Source: Kryptolebias marmoratus
Lineage: Eukaryota; Chordata; Actinopteri; Cyprinodontiformes; Rivulidae
Reading direction: 5' to 3'
Assembly: GCF_001649575.2 (NCBI RefSeq)
Contig: NC_051447.1
Span: 619,780-683,779, forward strand
DNA length: 64,000 bases
A program made the translations under genes and the position numbers. The notes below the pieces were generated by a model. It was not told the origin of the DNA. It made no database searches and saw only the letters and a list, made by a program, of their open reading frames with translations. This document shows, piece by piece, positions 44,321-55,984 of this stretch (the first letter of the stretch is position 1; each line of letters begins with the position of its first letter).

Positions 44321-45717
44321 CAGGGTTTCCCCCAGAAAAGAGGCTAAGCCCGATGGTAGGTGGCCGTTTGCCGGCCGACCGTGATTTAGTAAAATAAAAG
44401 ATTAAAGTTGACAGGAAAGTTAAAAAATATGGCTATTTATAATGTGATATTGTAAGACATTTGTCAAATATTTACACAAATACAGTTTCACAAAAAGGCA
44501 GGTTTGAAATACTTTTTTAAACAAAAATACAATTAAAATAAATACAAATTGTTTACACCTAATTTGAATCCTTATCTAAGTCACATTTACAAAAAAATTA
44601 AATTACCTTAAATGAAAAAGTGCAAACAAGGCACCAACACAAGTCTCCCATCAAGGCCAATGAATAAAAAGATAGAACTCTGACAAACAGAGAGCTGCTG
44701 TACTGTACTGTGCTTTTTGTGGCACAGGCTGCATGTTGGATCACTACATGTAACAAAACAAAACTAATGCTGAATTTAATAGCATAATTTTACTGGTAAA
44801 CATGGATAATATTTTCACTAAGTACAAAACATGCTTACCATATTCGGTCTTGTAAAGCCACCCGCTGAATTTCGGCTCAACTAACCATTTTTGGTTAAAC
44901 CCGCTTGATCGATATTTATTGCTGTGGCTCCAGCGACCTGCTAACTCCAGTGGTAGCTGAAGAAGGCTCGGCCTCTGGGCTTATTAGAGTCCCACAGGGC
45001 TCCGCGAACAGCATGCGGACCTGAAAGCACGATGGAGGCATTTATACTTGGCGCTTACATCTGTGCAGTATTCTCCGAAAAGACATGGAGCAGTACGCTA
45101 CGTAACCAGTGGAAATACGGTAAAAAGGAGAGCAGATGGTTGTCACATCAAATATGGCTGCACATATTCAGGAGGAAGAGCTGTTGTGTTTCTGGCTGTG
45201 ATACAGAGAGGATGTTTAAACTTTAAGCATTCAGTTTGACTTTCATTGATTTATTTGCTTATTTGCTTTAGTTGTGATTCACCCATCACAGGACTGATAT
45301 TTCTTCCCTCTGTGGTCTATAAACACTCCTTTTTATTGGCTGTAGCAGTAATCTCCTTCCGTGAATTTCAAGCCGTTTGATTATCTTTGTGATCTTTCAT
45401 AGAGGGATCATATAAATGCTGATACAGGCGAACCAGCTCTGCTAGAGCATCGAAATTGTCCATTTTAAATGTAGCGCAGCACACGCGGTCCGCCCCAAGT
45501 TACAAAAGGTGGACGACGCGACACGATTGCGTCACTGTTGACGTGTGCATCATCACGCGTTGAGGTAGATAAAGGTAGCGGTTTTGGGGGTGTGGGTGGG
45601 AAAAAAACATGTATAAAAAATTATGTATTTATAAGAAACAAGCTGAGCTTAGCCTGACAGCCGTGTCACCAAAGCCTGGCGTCCCACCAGGCTTATAATA
45701 CACTGGGGGAAACCCTG
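44321..45717. mobile_element. hAT-like element (1.4 kb) with nested Harbinger-like element
   Basis: TIRs cagggtttcccccag at 44321 and ctgggggaaaccctg ending at 45717, which reversed is identical over 15 bp. Flanks GCTGTTTT and GTGTTTGC are similar only if one gap is allowed, so the 8-bp duplication is uncertain. No hAT transposase is readable. The interior from 45034 to 45570 belongs to another element. Confidence 0.75.
45034..45570 (-). mobile_element. Harbinger-like element copy (minus strand)
   Basis: The left end gcatttatacttggcgctta and the reversed right end ctttatctacctcaacgcgt are alike and match the left end of the copy at 7265. On the minus strand from about 45462 the sequence aligns with 25441-25485 plus 26125-26240, without the hAT found there. 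The minus-strand frame reads MDNFDALAELVRLYQHLYDP near its start and then decays. Confidence 0.5.
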
Positions 45718-46490
45718 GTGTTTGCCTGTCTCTGTTTTGTGCATCTATCTGTTAACAAAATATTTAATTAATCACTGAACAGATTTTATTAAAACCTTTA
45801 GAAATAAATCATTGACTGTACATCTACAACTGATAATACTTACTTTTGGAGTCAACCCAATTAAAGATGGCTGCCACAGCCAACTGAATTTAGAAAATAC
45901 AAATATGGCTATAACTCAGACAATTTTATAGATATTGAGATGACATTTGATGTGTTAATAACTGAGCATTGTCCCCAACACATACATTGAGTGCAATATA
46001 CTGCAATATTTGTGCAAACTTTGTCAATAAATGTTGACTTCAACCTTTCTTGTCAGAAAGCAAACTATTTTATAAACCACTGGACAGATTTCAATGAAAC
46101 TTTCAGAAATCAGTTATTGGATGTACATCTACAATTGAATAACTTTTGGACTTTATTCAATTCAAGGTGTTTATGACAGCTAATTGGCCTTAGCCTAAAC
46201 AAAAATAGCTATTCCTCAGTCACTTTTACAGATATTGAGCTAAAATCTCTTGCGGTAGTAAGTAACAGTCATTCACAACACATACTCCATAAGCTAACAT
46301 ATCATGCAAGGTATTGCATCAGATTGAGCATAATACTATTTTTTGACCAAAATGGCTGCAGCTCCGTCATTTCCCAACTTTAGATGATCTTAGTATGAAA
46401 CCCTGACATGAATAGTGATGGAGGATATGAATATGAATTCCTTTAAAGAAAGCTAGGCCTTTAATTTGATACAAATATCTGCTTCTATTT

Positions 46491-46495
<5 letters not shown>

Positions 46496-46535
<40 letters not shown>
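46496..46535. repeat. (GA)20 microsatellite
   Basis: An uninterrupted GA array just outside the hairpin end of HPR copy 13. Confidence 0.95.
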
Positions 46536-46539
<4 letters not shown>

Positions 46540-48079
46540 TTATTCCTCTTTTCATTAGAAGTCTTTCTAAATAATTTACATCTGCTGTGTGGTGAATATT
46601 AAACCCTTAAAGGTGTAAAATGAAGTTTGACAATAAATGTCTTCATTACTTTTCCTCCATTTTCAGTCTCTTAGACGTACAACCACAACCACATTTCTTG
46701 ATCTCCCTATTCTAGCCCAACAGGCCAATAGAGGAATGCTCGGGTGAAGAACTCTTTGACTTGTCTGACCTCTGCCCAGACAGAGTGGCTGAATCTCAGG
46801 CCTCCTTATTTTAATCTTCATCCCTCTAGAACTCAAGGCCAATGTCAAATGAAGTAAATGTGAGCCGACTCTCAGATCTCATATCCATACTGTCTGCATT
46901 GGCATAATAATCATCTGTGAACAACGGCAGAAAAGGCGTTTTGGCTGATTGCAACAGTCTTATTATGTTAACCTTTAAACGTGTTGCCTTTATTCATTCA
47001 CTTTGTTGAACTTACAATTCTATCAGTGTAATTATAGAGGAGATGTCCTCTCATCTCTCAACTGTGTCCTCATACTCAAAGTGTCAAATCCAATGTAGGT
47101 AATGTGTATATTTAATCATTAACTCTGGGTCATTTGTTTTACATTTTAATTCTTTGATGGATCCAGCTGATAAAGAAGCTGGAGGTGAATTTAAGTGGAT
47201 AGTTTTGCATGTGGTCCTTTTTGCATTCAGAAATCAGAATGCAGCACTTTGCGTCATTAGAAGCGTGATATTTTAATGCCACTAAAACAGAGAACTTGTT
47301 AAGGTGAAGTAAACTGCAAAAACACAGTTCAACTTTAAAATATTAGCTTAACTTTTTTTTTCTTTCTCGCCAGAATAGAAAATCTTATGAACAATGGATC
47401 CACAGGCAATCTTTTTCTTATTTTTTTTTAATTGTCTTTATAATGATCATTAGATTTTGGTATAACTCAGATATTTCTCAACCTCAAAAATTAATCTTTT
47501 TTTTCATTCATTTTTACACTTTCAATATGAAATAGCACTACAGCTACACAAAAAAAAATGTCAAAGAAAGCATAGAAGAAGAGCTGCTTTGGGACCTTAA
47601 AAGTCCATGCAAAAAGTGTACTTTTTAAAATATATTTTTTCAGGAATGCTTGAAAATGGACTAGTCCAAAGAAATGTCACCGAATGCCATGGCAAAGAGT
47701 CAGCCACTGCCAGTGTGGAAGTCAGAATTAAAAATAATGGAGCTGTAATTTCGATGGGACATTCTGTGTTTCTTTACATTAGTGTATAAAGTTTTCCTAA
47801 GCTTGAGTCATGATTTCTTTTATCGTAAGTTATCAACAATTTTTTTTCTGCTTTTCATTACACTTTAAAGTTGGTATAATCTGAAGATGGATCAATCCAT
47901 CAAAACCCTTATTGGAAATATTTCATATAATCCATCACAAAGGAAAAAATGCTAAAATCCAGGTTTACCAAGGGACTGTGTGTCTTTTGCAGGTACAAAT
48001 TAGGATGTCTAATTCACAAAGAGCTTACCAAGTGAGTACCAATTGCACTGCCATCCAGACAACTTTTGTCTTTGCAGTG
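46536..48079. other. Unique block; candidate conserved non-coding element near 46660-47280
   Basis: 46660-47280 has balanced composition, no repeats and no credible frame. It includes ggcataataatcatctgtga, aatcattaactctgggtca and ggatccagctgataaagaag. From 47340 the block becomes AT-rich with T-runs. Nothing else recognised. Confidence 0.3.
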
Positions 48080-48270
48080 TCTGAGAGTCATTGACAACAC
48101 ATACGCTGAGAATGACATCGCCAAGTATTGCATATAATGTGATTTTCAAAGTTTAACCAAAATTGCTACAACTTCATCATTTCTGTACATAAGATGATCT
48201 TAGTCTAAAACTGTGGCATGAAAGGTTGAGAATGATATGCAGTCCTTCAAGGAATGCTCAACCTTTATTT
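48080..48270 (-). repeat. HPR repeat copy 14, hairpin-end fragment
   Basis: It contains agtgtctgagagtcattgac, agatgatcttagtctaaaac, tgtggcatgaaaggttgag and the palindrome agtccttcaaggaatgct at 48241-48258. Only the hairpin half of one module remains. Confidence 0.75.
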
Positions 48271-50204
48271 ATTTATATTTTACAGATTATCTGAATGTCA
48301 ATTTAAAGAATAAGATCTTACATTAAAAAAATGAAACAAAAAAACAATCCCATTTGTCTAGATGAGTGCATTCTGATGCAAATATTGTACAGGTCATTGC
48401 TGCTTTGTTAGAAAATAAGAGATTGCACAAACTCAAAAATCATTTTGAACTAGATTAAAACTCAGACACAAATGAAAGTGAGCTCAGAGTTTTATTAAAT
48501 TTCACACCATACCTCCTCACCTATTCTATTTTCAGTATGGTTTTTGACTCATCCTCTACGCACCTAGGCTCATATGCCTTTCATACCTCTCCCGTCGCAC
48601 CTTAAGCCTCCCAAGCCTGCAGGATTTAGAACACAACTCTCTTTTCTCAAGCTCCTAATTCAGACCTTTAATAAAGCACTAAGCGGTGTATTAGGCTTCA
48701 TCCATGCTATTAAAAATCCTTTGAGCGTGATCTAGTCTTTAATTTTTGTTCAATTTGTTAAGTCAAATAACAAAGTGAGGGGCTGAGGGAGACGATACCT
48801 GTCACGTGCTAAGCAATCATAATGCCTTCAGTACACTGTCTGTGCAACCTTTGAAACAGGTTATTTGGAGTATAGGAGCAGAGAGAGCGTACAACTACAG
48901 AGGGATGTCACACAAGCTGTCCGTTATTCTGGGTGCTAACAACTGTGAAGGGAAGGGAAGGACAAACTGTAACAGTGAGTTTGAGGGGTGGGGGTGGGGC
49001 TGGGTTTTAAAAGGAAGAGGTGAAAGATTGGAGAATTGAGAAAATGATGCAGAGAAAATGCGAGTGGGTGCAGGAGAAGATGAAAATAAGACAGACGAAA
49101 GGAAGAAACATAGAAAGCCATCATCTTTAAGTAACGACAAGGGTTCTTGTCAGATGCCTTCCTCACACCCACACACCCACACGCACTTCCTCATCCTTAG
49201 TGACTCAGTCACCACGGCAACAGAGCAGAGGGTAAATCGCCACAGCAATTGCCCTAGGACGTGTTGTGCATGGGAATGTTGAGTCCCTGCTGCCACCACT
49301 GTGTAGGACACTGAAACACACACATGCACCCCCCCCCCCACACACACATTTCTACGAACAGAATGTTCGCAAACCTGATGAAAAAAAAAGCCACAACATG
49401 ATGCAAACAGAGAAATGAGAGCTCTGCTCAGGCTGTAAGGAACAGCATAATGTGGAGTACACACACACCCCCCCACACACACACACACAAACACACACAC
49501 TCAAAAGCCCACATCAGTATTACTGGCCATGAACAACTCTCCAAAAGCTCCCAAAGGTAAACGCTGCAACCCAAAAAGCTTAATCATGGATGTTCTAAGT
49601 AACCTTGACATATATGACATGCTTTTATCTTTATTTGGATAAACATATGTAATTCACACAATTTTACTGAAAGCATTTGCTAGACAGAATGGTGTTTATT
49701 ATTCATGCTACCCCCTGCTTGTCTATTGTCAGTCTGTTTTTTCAGGATATAACTCCATATTTATTGATTCCATTAGGTGGAAAGCATCATTTTGCATTTA
49801 GACACTAATTTGTCCTAAAAGCTATGGCTGACAGGTTTACACTCATAGAGAGCACATGGTTTGAAGTTCAAAAAGTTCACAACCCACCTATCATTTAATG
49901 TGACATGAGCACGTTAAACATTCCCTTGTGAGTGTGTTCAAAGATAGAGACACCAAACAACAAATGGATGTCTGGATAATTAGATAGATGGATGGATGAA
50001 TGGCTAAACTGCAAATTAGGAATAGAATGTTTTACAAAATCCACAGTTCAGTTTGGTTTTGGTGATAAGAGTTTTATTTTCTACTGTTTTCTGTTTTGTA
50101 AAAACGTCAGAGATAACATACGTTAGTAATACATAATCCATCATTTACACATTTTAAAATCTCATAATAGCAGGATGAAAGATGCAGGCAAGCAAAATGT
50201 ACAT
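48271..50204. other. Unique block with CA-rich low complexity
   Basis: 48480-48800 is balanced and unrepeated, a possible regulatory block. From 49155 to 49500 there are C-runs and (CA)n arrays (for example 49317-49347 and 49458-49500). The 116-codon Cys/Val-rich minus frame there comes from the CA repeats. 49975-50000 has a short gatggatggat run. No gene recognised. Confidence 0.4.
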
Positions 50205-50648
50205 GTAACCAGGTGGCTGGAATAGTGTACAGGAACATCTGTCCCGATTATTGACAGGAAATTCCACAGTCAAAGTGGGAGACTCCACCTAGTGTGCTGG
50301 AGAATGGCAGGGCTAAGACACTTTGGGACTTCCAGATCCAGACTGCAAAACTAGTGTTGCCTAACCAAACACACACTGTGGTGGTCAACAAGCCACACAA
50401 GAAAGCAGTGGTGATAGATGTAGCAGTCCCAAGCAACTGTAACATCAGCAAGAAGGAGCTTTAGAAGCTCAAGAAATACCAAGAGCAGAAAGAGGAAATA
50501 GAAAAGTTGTGGAGAGTCAAGGCTTCAGTGGTGCCAGTGGTCATCGGAGCACTCTGTGCTGTGACCCCCAAACTGGAAGAATGGGTCCAACAGATCTCAG
50601 GAACAAGATCTCAGAGATCTCTGACCAGAAGAGTGCAGTTTGTCTGAT
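50205..50648 (+). pseudogene. C-terminal endonuclease fragment of an early-branching LINE, copy 1
   Basis: The plus-strand reading gives SKWETPPSVLENGRAKTLWD, then KKAVVIDVAVPSNCNISKKE, a stop, and LWRVKASVVPVVIGALCAV with TPKLEEWVQQIS. The pattern (A)NQ-PD, then VIDVA, then K-x-KY, fits the restriction-like endonuclease domain (PD-D/E-xK type) of R2/R4/Rex6-like LINEs. Here the PD pair reads TH, so the nuclease would be dead even without the stop. It aligns well with the copy at 57046-57785. The clade call is an inference. Confidence 0.65.
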
Positions 50649-51157
50649 TATTTCTAGAGAAAACAATTTAACTACTTTGCAGCACCTACAAAATTTTGTT
50701 TATATACATATGTTCAGGTTTGGACAATTTAGTGGGACAGATTGGATAAAGCTTTTGGAACACTAATAACATGAAGATCAAAGTTTCCTCCACTCCACCA
50801 CATCCTCTTGTGAAAGGTTTTTCCTACCAATAAATGTTAACATGTCATTAGGTAATTGACACAGTTTTAGGTTGTTATTTTCCAGCAGGTCAGAGAAAAA
50901 AGTCCATGAGTGAAACGTGTTCTGTTTTTGGTGGGCAGGGCTAAGGCAAAGGTGGCTTATTGACATGTAGACGTGTTGAACTGTGATCAAATGTGCATGT
51001 ATTTAAAGGTCACATCTTTTATGTGTTTGATTTAGTAATGTTGTGTCTCTCTCATAGTGAGAAGTCAGTTTGTTGTTATGTGGTTTTTCTTTTGAATTAT
51101 TTTGCTAAAACCTGGACAGAATTTGGACAAAGTCTATAGGTGTCCACGGAATACTTT
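50649..51157. other. Intergenic stretch, nothing recognised
   Basis: Short frames without recognised family. Confidence 0.4.
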
Positions 51158-52324
51158 AACATACTTGCCAACATTTGGGAATGTCAATGTGGGTCAACAT
51201 AGCATGAAGCGGGCACCACTGCACCCCCCCCACCCCAACCACACACACACATTCACATTACATTATCTGTGTTTAATTCTGTCTGCCCACATATATACAA
51301 TTGTATATAAAGTTTTGCCAGACACAGCTTATCTATTCATCAGCTGATCATGTCTTTAAAACATCATGCAAAAAAACCTACTCCCAGAAATACACACAAA
51401 CATCATAGATTCAACATGATTTTCCTGAATTCTGATCAATTAATTTGAATTAAACACATATCATAGTTGCTTAAGATCAGGGCTCTCAAGTTTTGATCTG
51501 AGCTTGGAGTGAGATTTTGAGCTGCTAGAAATTGTTAGATGACGTCATCACCTAATTTGCATATTTAGTGATGTTGATCAGGCTGTAGGAGAGAAGAATA
51601 TCAACAGTGGCAAGACAAAAAATGAGTAAAAAACACTGAAAATGTGTTTAGAACTACAAATTAACTGTATGAAATAATTTTATAACTTTTACATAAATTA
51701 ATTTGTTAGAATATCAAATTGAACCAAAAGACAGTTTTGTCTCGTGGAAGTGCCAGCTCTACATTCAACTCTCCTCTTTTATTCAGGGTTGGAACCACAG
51801 GGATTTATATTAGCACTACAGAGTCAGTGAAAAAAACAATACATTCCAAGTTATATTTACATACCGCTTTGTAATCCCGGACGGGATCAGCGGCAGCTTT
51901 GCACATGAATGATTCATTTGCAAAGTGGACATGCAGGGGTGCAACTACCTACTTTCTGAGGGGTATGCAGATACATTATACCCCCCCCCCCATTTTTTTT
52001 TTACCTGTTTACGTGAATACATTTTTTTTTATTACGCTGCAGAATGAGTGCTTTTTCACATTTAGCTGCCAAAATCACTAGATTTGTTGCTAGTCACTTT
52101 AAAAAAATGCTAGAGGGATCTGAAAACTTGCTAAACATAGCGTTAAAGTGACAAAAAGGCTGTGTGCGCGTGTGGGTTTTTTTGTGCGTGAGAAATACAA
52201 AGTGTGGCGTGTGAGGGTCAAATGCTGGACTTTTGGCTGTCCCGCACAGGGTGATGCGGGACAAGGGACGGGGGGGCTAAATGCGGAACTGTCCCACCCA
52301 ATGCAGGATGGTTGGTAATATTAA
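51158..52324. mobile_element. Possible non-autonomous DNA element with imperfect TIRs
   Basis: The left end ttaacatacttgccaacat and the reversed right end ttaatattaccaaccatcct are similar over about 20 bp, and both run into g-rich phrases (tttgggaatg / tgcattgggtggg). A C-run at 51980-51990 and T-runs lie inside. No coding capacity. The duplication of target is not clear. Confidence 0.4.
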
Positions 52325-52497
52325 CATGATAAACCGAAACAATAAAAAAACAAAACACATTTGTTTACATTTTTTTTCCTAAATAAACAAAGTGCAAAAA
52401 ACTATGAGCAAATCAAACTAAAAATCTTTTTGGATGTAGAGTTAAGAAAGTACAAATACAAAAAAAAAAACCCCTTTCATAAACAATACATTCCAAT

Positions 52498-52539
52498 ACC
52501 CTTAAAGTCAACTAAAGAAGTTTAGTTGACTTTAAGGGT
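52498..52539. repeat. Perfect 19-bp stem hairpin with 4-base loop
   Basis: The left arm 52498-52516 (acccttaaagtcaactaaa) is the exact reverse complement of the right arm 52521-52539, with the loop gaag. The right arm is followed directly by ttttt (with the last arm base, six T). It may be a snap-back replication product. A small RNA role is possible but unsupported. Confidence 0.9.
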
Positions 52540-54274
52540 TTTTCTTTAGACAGGTTAGTTGGCGGGGCTTGTTTAAGCTGCCTTGCTCCACTGAGTCACA
52601 TGATGCCACAAGGCTAGACAAGACATGTTGGGGAGGGATTGAAAAGACAGAGAGAAAGTCAACTGGACCTGGCTGGCCGTTGCCTCTTTTAATGAAACTG
52701 CAGTGATGCAGACAAGAGGGAATCTGAAACTAAAGTATCGATCTTACCACGTGCACAAATGAAATCGTTATTTTACACAGATTGTTTGATATCTGTGTGT
52801 GAATTACAATACTTATTTGCAAATATGCAAGTTATGCTCAAATTGTTGTACACATTTATAAATCATGAAATACACATCTGTTATTATTATGAGACTAATT
52901 TGTCTCCATAAAAAGTAGAAATGGGAATTTTTAGGCACATAACAATTTGATTTGATTACAGTTTAAATAGCTGTGATGTGATTTTAAAATAAATATTGAT
53001 GAATTTTGATTATTTTGAAACCAAAATCACTGTGACTTATTTTACATAAATAAACACTAATTATATATATTTATTATGTCTAATAGAAAGTAAAAAGGAA
53101 AAAAAAGACAATCAAATGCTGCTGACCAACATTTAGCATAGATGCTAGCTGAACATTGAAAATGCCAAAGAAAACCTAATTCAATTAGCATCATGTCTTT
53201 CACTAGAAATTTATAGAAACATCCAATTTTTCAGAGTCATTACTAAAAACAGTCATGTCATGATAACTTAAACTGTTACTTAAAAACATACTTTCTACAG
53301 GGGTCAGAAGAGAAAATGTAAAAAAGATGTGAGAACACATGGTTTTACTGCAATAGGTTTACACTACAGGTAGATATAATGACTCTACTAGACAAACAGC
53401 TACAGACTATTCTGCTGACTTTTCTAAAGTGGCAGCAAGGATTAACATGACATTTGAAATTGGATTCAGTCTTCTATGTCAGCAATGCAGTTAAAAATAG
53501 ATTTTATCAACTCACCCCTATAAAAATGCAATTATTCAATATTTTTATCACTCAATTTGAAATTTGTTTAACTTGAAAAAGAAACATGCAAAGATGTGTT
53601 AAACTAAATAATCTAGTGAAAAAAATGTGTCATGTTCCTTTAGAAAAAAAATTAAGAGAGAAGGAGAAAAAGTAGCTTCAAAACAAAACCTAGATAAGAG
53701 ATCTGTTGGCCTGGAGGGAACTGCCTTGATTCACAAACAGCATGTCAGGCTCAGTGCTACAAAATAAAAAAGGAAGCTGCTTTTCAGACATGTTTTTACA
53801 GCACTTTGCTCCTCATACCCTTTGTCATCAAGCCTTGGCTGTTGAGGAAACCTTTAATTTTTATGTGTATTGCTGGGTTTTCAGGATGAGGTACAGTATA
53901 TCACATCTTGAAGCTGAACAATATACTCAGCCATTCCACTGTCAGACAATGTTTATGGAGGTTTTCTGTATGCATGTGTGGTACTAATATTAGCCTGCTG
54001 GAAGACATTCAGGCCTGCCATGCAGGCCTAAAGGTATGAGTGTAATAGATCTAAAAGTAAAACCTGTGAGTAGAAGAAATTGCTGTCAACCACATCTCAA
54101 GTGTCTAAAAAAAGCTGGGGTGTCACTCCAAGAAGCTTAGGGACAGCCATACAAATATTTACATAATCGGTAGCTGCCCTACAGTGACCTTAACCCTGGC
54201 TCCTCATTTTTAGATTCTAAACATTTTATTACAAAACAAATTCTTCCATTTCTATAAAGAAAATGATATTTATT
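52540..54274. other. Long AT-rich stretch, nothing recognised
   Basis: No repeat copy or gene is seen. The 81-codon frame at 53742-53987 has no recognised family. Confidence 0.4.
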
Positions 54275-54866
54275 ATTATCAGCCACCATAGCAGGCAAAG
54301 GTGGAGTGATGATGTTTTTGATTGTGTCTGAGTGTGTTTGTCTGTAGTGTTAGCAAAATATCTCATGAAATACTGAATTTATTTTCTTGAAACTCTCCAA
54401 AAGTAATTTCTAATGCAAAAATGGTAGTAACTCAATTTTACAAATATTGGATTAAGATTTGGTGTTGTAGAGGCTGAGCATCATCCCCAACTGCTACAAA
54501 TTGCATAATATTTTTGCCTATAACTTTTGTATAAACTGTTAGCTTAAACCCTGCTTCTTAGCAAAATGTCTCATAAACGAGTGGACAGATTTTAATGAAA
54601 CCCTCAGGAAGAAATCACTAGGTGTAACCTATACACACAAACAATTGGAGTCAATGCAATTTTTAGATGGTTACCGCAACTAATCGACCATAGCCAAAAC
54701 TAAAACAGCTTTAACTTTGTCAGATTTACAGATATTGAGCTAAATTTGATGTGTAATCTCTAGCATGTACTTTGAGCACAAACACATCTCACAATATTGC
54801 ATGAGACTGCAAAAAATATAATTTACAAAGTTTAGCCAAAATGGTTATAACTTCCCTTATGTTCTG

Positions 54867-54949
<83 letters not shown>

Positions 54950-54998
54950 CAATGAGTGACATGCATTTCTTAAAGAAATTCTAGATCTTTAATTATTT
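54275..54998 (-). repeat. HPR repeat copy 15 with expanded (AT)n
   Basis: It begins ttattatcagccaccatagc and aggcaaaggtggagtgatg, a well kept non-hairpin end. Two modules follow (ttagcaaaatatctcatgaa at about 54351 and ttagcaaaatgtctcataaa at about 54558). Close to the hairpin end an (AT)n array replaces about 50 bp of the usual sequence, and the copy finishes tgacatgcatttcttaaaga, attctagatctttaat. Confidence 0.85.
54869..54945. repeat. (AT)38 microsatellite inside HPR copy 15
   Basis: A pure AT array of 77 bp, the longest dinucleotide array in the window. Confidence 0.98.
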
Positions 54999-55984
54999 GA
55001 AAAAGTTTACTTTTTAGTGGTTTACATCTTTTCAAAGTGTAACTATTTTTTAATTGTCAAGGTTTTTCCCTCAAGCAACAGCAGTGTATTAAACTTGAAC
55101 TACATCGCCTCAAAGCACCATTTTGTGTTAAATGCTATTTACTTATGACTTTTTCCACTTGTGCTGAAGGGATTACTATATTGGGATTTGTCGTCCTTGT
55201 CATTTCCTATAAAAACTTTGCTTATTCAGGTGACCAAGAATCAATTAATTATCGCTTAAAAGCCATTAGTTTCACACAAACTCTCCTCCCAGCAGGAAAA
55301 CAATCATCACTGTAAAGGCTTCATTAGCAAAGTGTTTTTAAAGATTTTTCTCTCAGAGCCTGTTTAAATTAGTGTTGATGTGATAAAACCCCATCACATG
55401 GTATGTCAGAAATTACATGTGAAAAGATGACAAAGATTTATTTTATTTTATTTGCATGGGTTGCACTGATTTGATCAGTTCTCTCAAACCAGATATGTGG
55501 TTAACCAATTTTATACTTAACCATACAAAAAAGAAACATACTGTATATTTTTCCAAGGTCATACATGCATATAACTAGGAAAAAAAAACAAGACAAATCA
55601 GTTAAAACACTGGCAGTCTAGTCTATACATAAACACAACTGCTTCTGTCCTTTCTGTTATATTTTTAATTATCCTTTAAATGTATTTATATTAAAAGCTT
55701 TACTTGGTTACACCAATTATTCTTACCTTATTCGTTAATAACTCACAGCTGTCTATTTTGCAAAAAAGAAAAAAAAAATCACCAAAAACACAGACTTGCT
55801 TTTAGAAGATTCTCTATTAAGCTACTCACTTTAATACAACCAGTAATACTACATAAACAAATCTGGATAAAATGATATTTAACAAAGAGACTATTTGAAT
55901 TTATGATCAAAGTAGAGAACAAAATATGGAAATACCAAAGTACTGACAAAAAATAAATAAAAATTGGATCATATACTGTATATG
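54999..55984. other. Unique block; candidate conserved non-coding element near 55140-55420
   Basis: 55140-55420 is unrepeated and holds AT-core sites (atcaattaattatcgcttaa, gccattagtttcac, cttcattagcaaagtg). No credible frame. The flanking DNA is AT-rich without recognised features. Confidence 0.3.

Larger units (their letters stand above)
44281..46470 (-). repeat. HPR repeat copy 13, interrupted by a hAT element
   Basis: The left piece 44281-44320 (ttaataatgcctgccttcaa, aataatgctgtttt) and the right piece 45718-46470 form one reverse-orientation copy. The right piece has two modules (gtcaacccaattaaagatgg at about 45852 and a second round near 46145) and ends at attcctttaaagaaagctag and gcctttaa, the hairpin edge with a damaged palindrome. 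The collinearity with copies 4 and 16 shows that the hAT landed inside it. Confidence 0.75.

Noticed and set aside
49150..49500. 116-codon Cys/Val-rich minus frame
   Set aside because: Product of CA arrays and C-runs.
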